Positions 34,267 to 43,451 of a DNA stretch of 64,000 nt are shown piece after piece; the first letter of the stretch is position 1; each line of letters begins with the position of its first letter. The position numbers and the translations under genes were made by a program. Source of the DNA: Streptomyces phaeoluteigriseus (GTDB lineage Bacteria; Actinomycetota; Actinomycetes; Streptomycetales; Streptomycetaceae); the NCBI RefSeq assembly GCF_001896135.2, contig NZ_MPOH02000015.1, forward strand, positions 1,085,491 through 1,149,490. Direction: 5' to 3'. The notes beneath the pieces were generated by a model that saw nothing but the letters and a program-made list of their open reading frames with translations, did not search any database and had not been told where the DNA came from.

Positions 34267-35415
34267 CTAGGGCTGGAGCAGGTCCTTCAAGTTCTCCGCC
34301 AGCAGGTCCCAGCGCCACCGTTCCTCCACCCACCGGCGACCCCGTTCGCCCATGCGTCGGCGCAGTGCGGGGTCGGCGAGGAGGGCGGTGACGCGGTCGG
34401 CCGTGTCGTGCGGGGAGGTGCCTCGCACCACCCAGCCGGTCTCGCCGTCGAGTACCGCGTCGGGGGCGCCGCCGGAGTCGCCGGCGACGACGGGGAGGCC
34501 GGTCGCGGAGGCCTCCAGGTAGACGATGCCGAGCCCCTCGACGTCGAGTCCGCCCCGGCGGGTGCGGCACGGCATCGCGAAGACGTCTCCGGCGCCGTAG
34601 TGGGCGGGCAGCTCCGACCAGGGGACGGAGCCGGTGAAGCGTACGGAGGACGCGACCCCGGTCTCGCGGGCCAGCCGGCGCAGAGCCTTCTCGTAGGGAC
34701 CGCCGCCGACGACGAGCAGCACGGCCTCGGGCTCGGCGGCGAGGATCCGGGGCATGGCCCGGATCAGCGTGTCCTGGCCCTTGCGCGGGACGAGCCGCGA
34801 GACGCACACCACCACCGGCCGGTCGGTGAGCCCGAGGCGGGCGCGGACCTCGTCGCCGCCGGAGCCGGGGTGGAAGGTCTTCTCATCGACGCCCGGCGGC
34901 AGTTGCACCATGCGTGCGGCGGCCTCGGGGCTCAGCGCGGTCGCGATCCGCGAGCGCGTGTACTCGCCGAGGTAGGTGATCGTGTCGGTGGCCTCGCCGA
35001 TCCGCCCCAGCAGCTGCCGGGCGGCGGGCAGTTGGGCCCAGCCGGCCTCGTGGCCGTGCGTGGTGGCCACCAGCCGGCGGGCACCGGCCCTCCTGAGCGC
35101 GGGCGCCATCAGCCCGAGCGGCGCGGCGGCCCCGAACCACACGGACGTACACCCGTGCTCACGCAGGAGCCCGACGGCCCGCCGGGTCGCGCCGGGTGTC
35201 GGCAGCAGCATCGTCGTGGAGTCCCGTACGACGGTGAAGGGCTGCTCGGCGTCGAAGGCGGCCGTCGCCTCCGCACCCTCCCGGCCGCGCTTCCAGGTGG
35301 ACGCGTAAACGACGACGCGCTCGGGGTCCAGGCGCAGCGCCATGTTGTGCAGGAACGCCTGGATGCCGCCGGGGCGGGGCGGGAAGTCGTTGGTCACGAT
35401 CAGGGTCTTGTGCAT
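34267..35415 (-). CDS. pimB: GT4 mannosyltransferase, PimB'-like
   Basis: The 382-residue protein has an N-terminal Rossmann domain (TLIVTNDFPPRPGGIQAFLHNMALRL) and a C-terminal GT-B domain (VVVCVSRLVPRKGQDTLI, VVGGGPYEKALRRLA, then the EX7E-type segment DVEGLGIVYLEASATGLPVVAGDSGG). This matches phosphatidylinositol monomannoside mannosyltransferase PimB' of the Rv2188c type. ATG at 35415 gives the start MHKTLIVTNDF. It acts at the inner membrane face on GDP-mannose. The specific acceptor in Streptomyces is inferred. Confidence 0.85.
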   Translation of the reverse strand: MHKTLIVTNDFPPRPGGIQAFLHNMALRLDPERVVVYASTWKRGREGAEATAAFDAEQPFTVVRDSTTMLLPTPGATRRAVGLLREHGCTSVWFGAAAPLGLMAPALRRAGARRLVATTHGHEAGWAQLPAARQLLGRIGEATDTITYLGEYTRSRIATALSPEAAARMVQLPPGVDEKTFHPGSGGDEVRARLGLTDRPVVVCVSRLVPRKGQDTLIRAMPRILAAEPEAVLLVVGGGPYEKALRRLARETGVASSVRFTGSVPWSELPAHYGAGDVFAMPCRTRRGGLDVEGLGIVYLEASATGLPVVAGDSGGAPDAVLDGETGWVVRGTSPHDTADRVTALLADPALRRRMGERGRRWVEERWRWDLLAENLKDLLQP

Positions 35416-35550
35416 CGCCGCCGACCCTATCCAAACCCTTCTCACAGCCGCGCCCGGCCGTGCCGCACGGCCCGCACACAGCCCGGCGAGGGATCATATG
35501 ATCCGCATACCCTCACCAACGCGGACGAACAGGTGTGAACAGGGGCACAA

Positions 35551-36789
35551 GTGGAGTTCATGGACGACAGGCGCTCCCCGGCCGGCCTGACGGGCCTGCT
35601 GGGCACCTGGGGCGTGACCCGGCTCGCCCTGCTGCTGTGCGTGTTCAAGGTGTACGTCTTCCCGGGTCCGGACGTCACGACGGACGTGTCGGTGATCTAC
35701 CGGGGCTGGTACGACGTGCTGAGCACCGGCACCTTCCCGGTGGACGACGTCACCTGGCAGTACCCGCCCGCCGCCGCCCTCGCGATCCTCTCCCCCGGCC
35801 TGCTGCCCTTCCTGGACTACGCGTCGGCCTTCTTCGTCCTGGCCCTCCTCGCCGACCTCGCGGTCCTCGTCCTGCTGCTGCACGCGGGGCGCTCCCCGCG
35901 CGGCGCCCCGGTGTGGGTGGCGGGCGTCCCCCTGCTGGGCCCGACGGTGTACGCCCGCTACGACCTGATGGTCACCGCGGTGGCGGTGGCCGCACTGCTC
36001 GCGGGTGTCCGGCACCCCCGGGTGATGGGCGCGCTGGTGGGTCTGGGCGCGCTGCTGAAGGTGTGGCCGGTACTGCTGCTGGCCGGTGCCGTGCGGCGGC
36101 GGGCCTGGGGCGCGGCGGCCGTCACCGTCGGCGGGCTGTCGGCCCTGTTCGCGGTGGCCTCGCCCGGCGCCTTCGCCTTCCTGTCCTCCCAGCGGGACCG
36201 CGGCACCGAGGTGGAGTCGCTGGGCGCCCTGGTCTTCCACGTGGCCCGGCACTTCGGCTGGAGCGGCGAGGTGCTGCTCCACTACGGCTCGGTGGAGTTC
36301 CTCGGCCCCCACGTGGGCGTGGTGAGCGACGCGGCGCTCGGTCTGACGGTGACCGCGTTCGGCTGGCTGCTCCTGTGGCGGCTGCGGGCCGGACGGCTCG
36401 CCCCGCACACGCTCGCGGACGCCGCCTTCACCGCCGTCCTGCTCTTCACCGTCACCAGCCGGGTGATCAGCCCGCAGTACCTGGTGTGGCTGGTCGGTCT
36501 GGCCGCCGTCTGCCGCTGCTCCCGGGAGAGCCGGATGGGGCCGCCGACCGCGCTGGTGCTGGCCGCGTCACTGGTGACGGTGCTGGAGTTCCCGGTCTGG
36601 TTCGGCCACGTCGTCGCGAGCGATCCCCTCGGGCTCACCCTGCTGTTCCTGCGCAACGGCCTGCTGGCGGCGGCCGCGGTCACCGCGGCCGTACGGCTGT
36701 GGCGCTCGACGGCGCCACGCGCCGACGCCCCGCCCGCCGGACCCGCTCGGGCCGCCGCCCGCGCCAAGGGCACGCCGGTCTCCTCCTGA
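35551..36789 (+). CDS. Polytopic membrane protein, GT87/mannosyltransferase-like
   Basis: The 412-residue protein has about ten hydrophobic segments. An early acidic loop (FPGPDVTTDVSVIYRGWYDVL) is followed by VTWQYPPAAALAILSP, a pattern shared with polyprenol-phosphate-mannose-dependent mannosyltransferases of the GT-C/DUF2029 type. RVISPQYLVWLVG is also characteristic. GTG at 35551 lies a few bases after GGGGCA; an ATG 9 bp later is possible. It is divergent from the PimB-like gene, supporting a role in lipid-linked glycan synthesis. Confidence 0.75.
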   Translation: MEFMDDRRSPAGLTGLLGTWGVTRLALLLCVFKVYVFPGPDVTTDVSVIYRGWYDVLSTGTFPVDDVTWQYPPAAALAILSPGLLPFLDYASAFFVLALLADLAVLVLLLHAGRSPRGAPVWVAGVPLLGPTVYARYDLMVTAVAVAALLAGVRHPRVMGALVGLGALLKVWPVLLLAGAVRRRAWGAAAVTVGGLSALFAVASPGAFAFLSSQRDRGTEVESLGALVFHVARHFGWSGEVLLHYGSVEFLGPHVGVVSDAALGLTVTAFGWLLLWRLRAGRLAPHTLADAAFTAVLLFTVTSRVISPQYLVWLVGLAAVCRCSRESRMGPPTALVLAASLVTVLEFPVWFGHVVASDPLGLTLLFLRNGLLAAAAVTAAVRLWRSTAPRADAPPAGPARAAARAKGTPVSS

Positions 36790-37144
36790 CGCCGCACCCG
36801 CCGTACCCGCCGCAGCAGCCGCAGCAGCAGCCGCACCCGCCGCAGCAACCACGCCCGCCGGCGCGCACCGCACAGCCACCGAGAGCACCGGCGCAGGAGA
36901 CACCCCGGCAGCCCCTCCCCCGGACAGGGCGTACGCGAGCGACCGCCGCACGACCACGCCGAGCACGGTCACCCACAACGGCACGGACGCTCCCCCACCG
37001 CCCTCCAAGACCCGGCAGAGCGCGGTGAAGGCGGCCGTCGGCAGGCCGCCACGAGCCCGACGGCCTCGCGGACGAGCACACCCTGCCTCCGATCGCCACC
37101 CTGCCTCCGATCGCCCCCGCTCTCCCGGTCGTCCCGGTCGCTGC
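36790..37144. other. Low-complexity CAG/CCG-rich stretch, no supported gene
   Basis: The start of the stretch is built of CCGCAGCAGC-type repeats (36800-36860). On the plus strand it would encode Pro/Gln repeats and on the minus strand Ala runs. Minus-strand ORFs here have no credible domain. It separates the membrane protein from the convergent lipoprotein gene. Confidence 0.5.
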
Positions 37145-38338
37145 TCAGCCCAGTTCCTCCCGGAGGTACCGGTGCCATTCGGCGGTGAAGTCCTCCAGGG
37201 TCGTCCCCAGAACGCTCCCCAGTGCCTCCTCGACCGTCCCAGGCCGCTTCCCGTGCTCCCCCACGGCCCGGTAGAAGGCGTCGAGCTTCTCCTCGCCCCA
37301 GCGGTCGGCGATCATCCGGCAGGCCGTCCAGCCGCCCTCGTACGCCCGCGCCAGCCGTGCCGCGTCCCCGGCGAACCCGAAGTCCCCGTCGGACGGCAGC
37401 TCCCCCGGCAGCCGGGCCTCGCGGACGGCCTTCTGCAGCTCGGGCGCTGCCTCGTCCGGGGTGCGGCCGGTGCCGCGGTAGCCGACCCAGTCGGCGTACC
37501 CCTCCGACAGCCACAGCGGGGTGGCCGCGTTGGTGTCGGACCTGGTGGCGACGTGCGTCGTCTCGTGGGTGAGGACCACCTGCCGGCCGACCGGGCCGAG
37601 CATCGCGTAGGCCTCCGGGTTGACGATGACCCGGTCCGCGGGCGCGTCGGGCCCGCCGCCCGTCTCCCCCGTGGTGACCGCGGCGATCCCCCGGTAGGAC
37701 GAGGCGGGCGAGCCGAGCAGCGCCGCCATGCCGTCCAGAGACTTCGGTACGAGGACGACGACCTGCCGGGCCCAGTCGGTGCCCCACGCCTGTGAGACCG
37801 CGGGGACGGCCCGGTCGGCCAGCCCGGCGAAGGTCCGCAGGAGCGCGCCGGACTGGCCGACGCCGAGGACCAGACTGTGCGTGCCGCGGACGACGCTGAC
37901 CGTGCCCTGGTCCCAGAGCTGCTGGCCGGCCTTCCCCGCGGGCCTCTCGGAGGCCACGGCCCACCGCCCGGCCTCGTCCCGGGTCAGCCGCAGGGTGCGC
38001 GTCACGGTCACCGGGGCCCTGTCGTGGCCCTCGATGCGGTAGCTCAGCTCCGCGTCGGCAGCGGCCTCGTCCCCGCCGGGCCGTACGGCGGTGACCCGGT
38101 AGGACCAGGCGGCCAGCGGCACGGCCCGCAGCCGGGTGTACGCGGCGGGGTCCCCGGTGGCGGCGTGGGCGGCGGGGTCATGGGCCAGGACGGCGGCGGC
38201 CCGCCGGTCCAGCACCCGCTGCACCTCGGCCCTGGCGGTGTCCGTGGCGGGCCGCCCGCCGCAGCCCACCAGCAGAACGAGCAGCAGCACCGCGAGCCCC
38301 ACGGCTCCGGAATCGCGCGCCCGCCCTCGACCAGCCAT
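37145..38338 (-). CDS. Lipoprotein with HExxH metallopeptidase domain
   Basis: The 397-residue protein has a signal peptide with a lipobox (LLVLLVGC, Cys about 26). The middle is an NTF2-like or SnoaL-like region. The C-terminal gluzincin-type domain has VVLTHETTHVAT, then WLSEGYADWVGY with the third ligand Glu. The HExxH...E layout suggests a zinc peptidase anchored outside the membrane. It sits directly beside two NlpC/P60 wall hydrolases, which hints at a cell-wall role. Confidence 0.82.
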   Translation of the reverse strand: MAGRGRARDSGAVGLAVLLLVLLVGCGGRPATDTARAEVQRVLDRRAAAVLAHDPAAHAATGDPAAYTRLRAVPLAAWSYRVTAVRPGGDEAAADAELSYRIEGHDRAPVTVTRTLRLTRDEAGRWAVASERPAGKAGQQLWDQGTVSVVRGTHSLVLGVGQSGALLRTFAGLADRAVPAVSQAWGTDWARQVVVLVPKSLDGMAALLGSPASSYRGIAAVTTGETGGGPDAPADRVIVNPEAYAMLGPVGRQVVLTHETTHVATRSDTNAATPLWLSEGYADWVGYRGTGRTPDEAAPELQKAVREARLPGELPSDGDFGFAGDAARLARAYEGGWTACRMIADRWGEEKLDAFYRAVGEHGKRPGTVEEALGSVLGTTLEDFTAEWHRYLREELG

Positions 38339-38401
38339 TCCCCCGATCGTACGGCGAGCCGCCCCGGACGGAACCCGGCCGGTGCGGGCCGCACCTCCCG
38401 G

Positions 38402-39418
38402 TCAGGGTCTCGTCACCGACGACACCGGCATCATCCCGACCGGGTCGTAGCGCACCGGCGCGCCCGGGTAGGGGGCGTGGATGACCTGGCCGTTGCCCGC
38501 GTACATGCCCACGTGGCTGGCGTCGGAGCGGTAGGTGACGATGTCGCCGGGCCGCGCCTGGGAGAGCGGGACCCGCCGCCCGGCGTGCGCCTGGGCCTGC
38601 GAGGTCCGCGGCAGGCCGACCCCGGCCCGCGCGTACGACCACTGCACCAGGCCCGAACAGTCGAAACCGGTGGGTCCGTTGGCGCCCCACACGTACGGCC
38701 TGCCGAGCGCCGAGCGGGCGGCGGCCAGGGCCGCCGCCGCACGGCCCGAGGCGGCGCCGGCGCCCTCGGGACCGGGCAGGTCGGAACGGCCGGACCGGGA
38801 GGCCCGGTCGTAGGCGGCGCGCTCGGCGGACGGCAGGGAGTTCAGCAGCTGCCGGGCCTTGGCGAGCTTCTGCTCGACGGTCCGCTTGTGCTTCTCGACG
38901 GCCTCCCGGCTCTTCTCCAGGTCGCCGAGCCTGCGGGTGGCCTCGGCGCGCTCCTGGGCCAGTTCGCGCAGGGCGTCCTGGAGGTCCTTCAGCTCACCGG
39001 CCTGATGGGTGGTGATGCGGTCGAGGACGGAGGCCTTGTCGAGGTAGTCGGCCGGGTCGTCGGAGAACAGCAGCGCCAGGGACGGGTCGAGGCCGCCGGA
39101 GCGGTACTGGGCGCCGGCCAGCGAGCCGAGCTGTTCTCGCAGGCCGTTGATGCGCTCCTGCTTGCGGGCGATCCGGTCCTGCGCGTCGCCGACCTGCCGG
39201 CGCAGGACACCGGCCCGCTCCCCGGCCTCGTTGAAGGCCTCGGTGGCCTTCTCGGCGGCCTCGTAGAGCCGGTCCACCTCGGTCCGGGTGTCCTCGTGCG
39301 GGGCGGCCGTGGCCGGTACGGCGGTGGCGACGGCGCCGAGGGCGGCTGCCGCGGCGGTCAGGACGCACAGGGCGCCCCGGTCGAACCCGGACGGTGCAAG
39401 GCGGCGATGGGACCCCAC
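38402..39418 (-). CDS. Secreted NlpC/P60 endopeptidase with coiled coil
   Basis: The protein (338 residues from GTG at 39418) has a signal peptide (CVLTAAAAALGAVATAVPATAAP), then a long coiled coil (about 40-200) and an NlpC/P60 domain. The domain has GFDCSGLVQW (catalytic Cys) and ASHVGMYAGNGQVIHAPYPG (catalytic His). It cleaves D-Glu-mesoDAP-type peptide bonds in the wall. The start is set by similarity to the next gene: both have AAGGAG 10-12 bp before a GTG and begin V(G/A)SHRR. It is a paralogue of the gene at 39646. Confidence 0.88.
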   Translation of the reverse strand: MGSHRRLAPSGFDRGALCVLTAAAAALGAVATAVPATAAPHEDTRTEVDRLYEAAEKATEAFNEAGERAGVLRRQVGDAQDRIARKQERINGLREQLGSLAGAQYRSGGLDPSLALLFSDDPADYLDKASVLDRITTHQAGELKDLQDALRELAQERAEATRRLGDLEKSREAVEKHKRTVEQKLAKARQLLNSLPSAERAAYDRASRSGRSDLPGPEGAGAASGRAAAALAAARSALGRPYVWGANGPTGFDCSGLVQWSYARAGVGLPRTSQAQAHAGRRVPLSQARPGDIVTYRSDASHVGMYAGNGQVIHAPYPGAPVRYDPVGMMPVSSVTRP

Positions 39419-39645
39419 GGGAAGCCGCGCTCCTTCCACTGGCGGACAGAGACCGTCCCCCCGGCACAAGTGGCGGGGGAAACGCGGCAGACAGTAGCCC
39501 CGTGACGGGGCGCCCACCAAAGACCTCTGCGGCCACGCAACGTGACACCCCGCCTCTGACGCAGGTCATGGGCGGGGTGTGGGGTCAGTTCACGTCGCGG
39601 TGATTCGCCCGTTCGGGCGTCATGGTGTCGCGATCGCGCGGATGC

Positions 39646-40680
39646 TCAGATCCGGACGCCGAACTGGTACGGCATGTTGTTGATCGACTCGTAGCGCACG
39701 ACCGTGCCGGAGCGCGGGGCGTGCAGCACCTGGCCGTTGCCCGCGTAGAACCCGACGTGGTGCAGGTCACCGTAGAAGATCACCAGGTCGCCGACCTTGA
39801 GGTCGGACTGGGAGTAGATCCTCGTGCCGGCGTTGGCCTGGTCCTGCGAGATGCGCGGGATGCCGACGCCGGCCTGGGCGAACGCCCAGGAGGTCAGGCC
39901 GGAGCAGTCGAAGGAGTTCGGACCCGTGGCGCCGTAGACGTAGGGCGAGCCGATCTTGCTCTGGGCGGCCTGGAAGGCGGCCATCGCACGGCCCGAGGCG
40001 GGGGCCGTGTTGCCGAGGTCGACGCGCTCACCGGCGTCGCGGCTGGCGCGGGCGTCGGCGGCGGCCAGGTCGGCCTTCTCCTCGGCCGTCAGCGTGTTGA
40101 GGAGCTTCTGCGCCTCGGCCAGCTTGGCCTGGACTTCCTTCTTCTTGTTGCCCAGTTCCGTGCGGGTGGAGGCGAGGTCCTTGAGCTTGCCGGAGGCCTC
40201 CGCGCGGTCCTGGGCCAGCTCGCGCTGCTTCTCCTGGATCTTCCTCAGCGACTCGACCTGCTGGGCGCTCAACTGGTCCGCGGCGGACGCCTTGTCCAGG
40301 TAGTCGTCCGGGTTCGACGACAGGAACAGCTGGAGGGAGGAGTCGATGCTGCCGGAGCGGTACTGGGCCGCGGCCGCCAGGCCTATCGACTCACGCAGCT
40401 CGTTCAGCTCGTCCTGGCCGCGGGCGACGTCGTCCTGGATCGTGGAGACCTCCTTCTGGAGCTTCTCCTGCTTCTCCTTGGCCCCGTTGTACTTCTCGGT
40501 GGCCTGCTCCGCTTCTTCGTAGAGCTTGTCGACCTTGGACTTGACCTCGTCCTTGCTGGGCTTCTCGCTCGGAGCGGCGTTGGCGGCCTGCGAGCTCAGG
40601 GCGACAGCGGCAGCGGCCGCGGTGGTCAGCACGGTCACGCGTGTGCGACTCGGCTGCTTGGGTCGACGGTGGGACGCCAC
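39646..40680 (-). CDS. Secreted NlpC/P60 endopeptidase with coiled coil (paralogue 2)
   Basis: The 344-residue protein has the same layout as its downstream neighbour: a signal peptide (VTVLTTAAAAAVALSSQAANA), a coiled coil (about 40-210), and an NlpC/P60 domain with SFDCSGLTSWAF and LHHVGFYAGNGQVLHAPRSG. It is less Arg-rich and closer to RipA-type proteins. GTG at 40680 follows AAGGAG. A clear promoter and two GTGATCAC palindromes lie upstream. The two hydrolases look like a tandem duplication with divergence. Confidence 0.9.
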   Translation of the reverse strand: MASHRRPKQPSRTRVTVLTTAAAAAVALSSQAANAAPSEKPSKDEVKSKVDKLYEEAEQATEKYNGAKEKQEKLQKEVSTIQDDVARGQDELNELRESIGLAAAAQYRSGSIDSSLQLFLSSNPDDYLDKASAADQLSAQQVESLRKIQEKQRELAQDRAEASGKLKDLASTRTELGNKKKEVQAKLAEAQKLLNTLTAEEKADLAAADARASRDAGERVDLGNTAPASGRAMAAFQAAQSKIGSPYVYGATGPNSFDCSGLTSWAFAQAGVGIPRISQDQANAGTRIYSQSDLKVGDLVIFYGDLHHVGFYAGNGQVLHAPRSGTVVRYESINNMPYQFGVRI

Positions 40681-40701
40681 GGAGAGCGAGCTCCTTCTTG
40701 T

Positions 40702-40763
40702 GAGTGATCACTCGTGCGGAGGTTCGAAGGCAGACCCTAGTGACGTTCTTGTGATCACTTCAA
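40702..40763 (-). promoter_or_regulatory. Promoter with two GTGATCAC palindromes
   Basis: On the minus strand, TTGAAG (40758-40763) and TAGGGT (40734-40739) are 18 bp apart, an excellent housekeeping promoter. GTGATCAC lies inside the spacer (40751-40758). It occurs again in the 5' leader as the 12-bp palindrome GAGTGATCACTC (40702-40713). The two copies are 47 bp apart, bracketing the -10 box and start site. Confidence 0.7.
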
Positions 40764-40891
40764 ATCCTGGCACAGAAAAAGTCGGTGACGGACCGCATTC
40801 TTTACACACAACCCACATGCAGTGACGCAGGATTGACGCTACGTTGCGTGACGATCGCGTCAATTCGGGCATTGGCCCTTTACGTTGACCT

Positions 40892-42235
40892 TCAGGTCAG
40901 TCGCTTCAGGAGCACCGCAGAAGCGACAGGACGCGCCCCCGCCCTGGCCACGCCGTCGGCCACCTCGCGGTCGGTCGAGGCGACGATGACCGGCCGGCCG
41001 GGCGGCTCGGCCCGCACCAGCTGGCGGATCAGCTCGTCGGCGGTGATCCCCGGCTTGGAGAACAGCACCCGCACCCCGCGCGGCGGCGCCAGCAGCACCG
41101 GCGCGACCAGCTCGGCCCCGTCGAAGACACAGGTGACCTCGGCGCCGGTCTGCGCGGCGAGCGCCGAGAGCTGACCGAGCAGCCGCAGCCGCTGCTTCTC
41201 CAACGGCATCTGCGGATAACCGGTCTTGGTGACGTTGTAGCCGTCGACGACGAGATGCGCCTGCGGCAGGGCGAGCAACTGGTCCAAAATCGCGGGGTCG
41301 TTCTCCGAGAGCGCGCGGGCGGCGATGTCCTTCGGGGTCATCCGGCCGGGCTCCACCGCGTCGACCGTCTCCGCCGGACGGACCGACACCGGCGGCAACG
41401 CCAGTTCCCTGCGCAGCCCTTGGGCCGACTCCAGCAGGGTGTCCAGCAGCAGCCGTACCCGCATGTCCTCGACGCTGCGATTCTCGCGGGCCGCCCGGCG
41501 GGTGGCCTCCAGCGCGGCCTCCGCCTCGCCGAGCCGGGTCTTCAGCCGCCGCGACTCGCTGTCGGCCGCGGACACCTGGGCCTGCCCCTCGCTCCGCACG
41601 GCGTCCATCTCACCCTGGAGCTTGCGCAGCGCGGCCTCACCGCGCTTGACGTCACTGAGGGCCGACCGCAGCTTGCGATGGAGCGACTCGGCCTCCCGCT
41701 TCGCCGCGTCCAGTTCGGTGCGCAGCCGCTCGGTCTCGGTCCGGGTCAGCTCGCGGGCCTCGGCGAGCTGCTCGCGCAGCCGCTCCAGCTCCGCCCGGCT
41801 CTCCTCGTCGGCCCGCTCGGCGTCGGCCCGCTGGGCCTCCTCGCCGGCCGCGGTGACCAGCTTCACCCAGCCGGTGGGGCGCAGCACATAGGCCGCGGCC
41901 GCCACATCGAGCGGGTCCGCGGCCGGGGGAGGCGAGCCGGAGTCGAGAACACCGGCCAGTTCGGGCTGTGCCTCTCTGAACTTCTCCCCGATGCGCTGTC
42001 GGAACAGCGGATCGGTCTCCAGCGCGGCCGCCATCGCGTTGCCCGCGAACTTGGCCCGGCGGTTGGGGGCGAACCGGGCGTACTGCCGGAGCTGGGGTGG
42101 CAGTTCGGCGACGGTCAGGCCGCCGAAGCCGTCCGAGACGATCTGCACGACCCGGCGGCGCACGCCGTCGGGCAGCGGACGGTCGAGCACCTCGGCGGCG
42201 CCGTCGCCCGGCCCCCCGCCCGTGGTCTCCGCCAT
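40892..42235 (-). CDS. NYN-domain (YacP-like) putative RNase with coiled coil
   Basis: The 447-residue protein has a long coiled coil in its middle (about 140-270), following a conserved N-terminal region (VSDGFGGLTVAELPPQLRQYARFAPNRRAKFAG). The C-terminal NYN/PIN-like domain has HLVVDGYNVTKTGYPQ, VTCVFDGAE and VIVASTDREVADGVARAGA, the conserved Asp residues of the fold. It is probably an RNA-processing nuclease. It lies upstream of the NlpC gene's promoter on the same strand, about 210 bp from it. Confidence 0.82.
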   Translation of the reverse strand: MAETTGGGPGDGAAEVLDRPLPDGVRRRVVQIVSDGFGGLTVAELPPQLRQYARFAPNRRAKFAGNAMAAALETDPLFRQRIGEKFREAQPELAGVLDSGSPPPAADPLDVAAAAYVLRPTGWVKLVTAAGEEAQRADAERADEESRAELERLREQLAEARELTRTETERLRTELDAAKREAESLHRKLRSALSDVKRGEAALRKLQGEMDAVRSEGQAQVSAADSESRRLKTRLGEAEAALEATRRAARENRSVEDMRVRLLLDTLLESAQGLRRELALPPVSVRPAETVDAVEPGRMTPKDIAARALSENDPAILDQLLALPQAHLVVDGYNVTKTGYPQMPLEKQRLRLLGQLSALAAQTGAEVTCVFDGAELVAPVLLAPPRGVRVLFSKPGITADELIRQLVRAEPPGRPVIVASTDREVADGVARAGARPVASAVLLKRLT

Positions 42236-42266
42236 CCGTCACACCCCAATTCCTCGCGGGGCCCTC

Positions 42267-42294
42267 CCCCACTCTCGACTTCGCTCGAGCGGGG
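42267..42294. terminator. Intergenic hairpin of a common streptomycete type
   Basis: CCCC-ACT-CTCGA, loop CTTCGC, TCGAG-C-GGGG forms a stem with a small internal loop. This CTCGACTTCGCTCGAG element is, from memory, frequent between Streptomyces genes. Here it lies just past the stop of the zinc-ribbon gene. Confidence 0.55.
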
Positions 42295-42305
42295 AACCCC
42301 CATCC

Positions 42306-42545
42306 TCAGGAGCCGGCACCCGGCCTGTCCACCAGTTCCACCTGATCCACGGCGTTGCACCAACGGCACCGCACCGACTCGATGGTCTCACTGACCACCT
42401 CGCGCTCCTCCACCTTCGCCTCACCGGCGAGATCGAGGTGGACGTACTCGACGACCTTCGACGAGCGCGTCACGTCGAACCGCGTGAGGTTGCCGCAGAG
42501 AGTGCAGCGCCACCGCGTCGTGGCGGTCGGCAGGGGAACCGTCAT
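42306..42545 (-). CDS. Small zinc-ribbon protein
   Basis: The 79-residue protein has two CxxC knuckles, CTLCGN (near residue 15) and CRWCN (near residue 64). These would bind one zinc across the small beta structure. ATG at 42545 gives MTVPLPTATTRWRC. The function is unknown. It is divergent from rhomboid and 70 bp before the NYN gene. Confidence 0.75.
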   Translation of the reverse strand: MTVPLPTATTRWRCTLCGNLTRFDVTRSSKVVEYVHLDLAGEAKVEEREVVSETIESVRCRWCNAVDQVELVDRPGAGS

Positions 42546-42716
42546 CGTGACCGTCCGCTTCCTTCTAGTGTCGGTCTTCCGGAACCGGGGCGCGCACAGG
42601 GCTCCCCGGAGCATGTGGCTCGTAACCCTACGGCCTGGCGGGTACTCGCCGCCCGTCCGTCCACGGCGGCGAGGCGGTCCGGACCAGTACGTCCCGTTAC
42701 GCCATGCTCTGTGTCC

Positions 42717-43451
42717 ATGATCAGCTACTGGAGACGGCCCCTCGGCCGAACCGTCCGCCACCCCGTGGCACCGGTGACGTACCTCCTGATGGCCCTGTGC
42801 TGCCTGGTCTTCGTGATCGGCCCGGCCTCGGGCCTCGATCCGGCGTACGGCACCGGCGAGGAGCAGATGCTCGCGCAGCGCGCCTACTTCCGCCGGTGGG
42901 GCGTGATCCCCGCAGACCTGTTCGAAGGTGGGCCCAGGGCCGCCCTCACCCCCCTCACCGCCCTGTTCATCCACGGCAGCTGGGTGCATCTGCTGGGCAA
43001 CATGCTCTTCCTCCACGTCTTCGGGGCGATGACCGAGCACCGGATGGGCCGCGTCGGGTTCACGCTCTTCTACCTCGGCTGCGGCTGCCTGGCACTGCTG
43101 GGCTACGCCGCCGTCAACGCCGACTCCGAGCAGTCCCTGGTCGGCGCCTCCGGAGCGATCTCGGCGGTCCTCGGCGCGTTCCTGTACCTGTTCCCCCGGG
43201 CCCGCGTCACGAGTCTGCTGCCGTTCCTCTTCTTCCTCCCACTGCGCTTCCCCGCCTGGGTCGTGCTGCCCTTCTGGGCGGCTCTGCAATGGCTGGCGGC
43301 GGGGCGGGCCGGACAGGGGCCGGGCGTGGCGTACCTCGCGCACCTGGTGGGCTTCGGGCTGGGCTTCGTCTACGCGTGGGCCGGGTTCACCCGGCCCACT
43401 AGAGTGAGGAGCAGCCCAGCTCCGGCCCCCGAGGGAGAGAACCAGCCGTGA
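42717..43451 (+). CDS. Rhomboid family intramembrane serine protease
   Basis: The 244-residue protein has six membrane segments. The catalytic Ser145 is in LVGASGAISAVLG and His209 in YLAHLVGFGLG. HLLGNMLFLHVFG supplies the conserved His/Asn region. It cleaves membrane-protein helices. ATG at 42717 opens MISYWRRPLGRTVRHPVAPVTY. The stop overlaps the next start by 4 bp (GTGA). Confidence 0.92.
   Translation: MISYWRRPLGRTVRHPVAPVTYLLMALCCLVFVIGPASGLDPAYGTGEEQMLAQRAYFRRWGVIPADLFEGGPRAALTPLTALFIHGSWVHLLGNMLFLHVFGAMTEHRMGRVGFTLFYLGCGCLALLGYAAVNADSEQSLVGASGAISAVLGAFLYLFPRARVTSLLPFLFFLPLRFPAWVVLPFWAALQWLAAGRAGQGPGVAYLAHLVGFGLGFVYAWAGFTRPTRVRSSPAPAPEGENQP

Noticed and set aside
36568..37008. Minus-strand 146-codon ORF with Ala run
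   Set aside because: The Ala run is the reverse of CAG/CTG-type repeats. There is no ribosome site or domain, and it overlaps the end of the membrane protein gene.
40681..40891. c-di-AMP (ydaO-type) riboswitch before the NlpC/P60 gene
   Set aside because: This element is frequent before such genes in actinobacteria, but the leader here is short and lacks its conserved sequence blocks.
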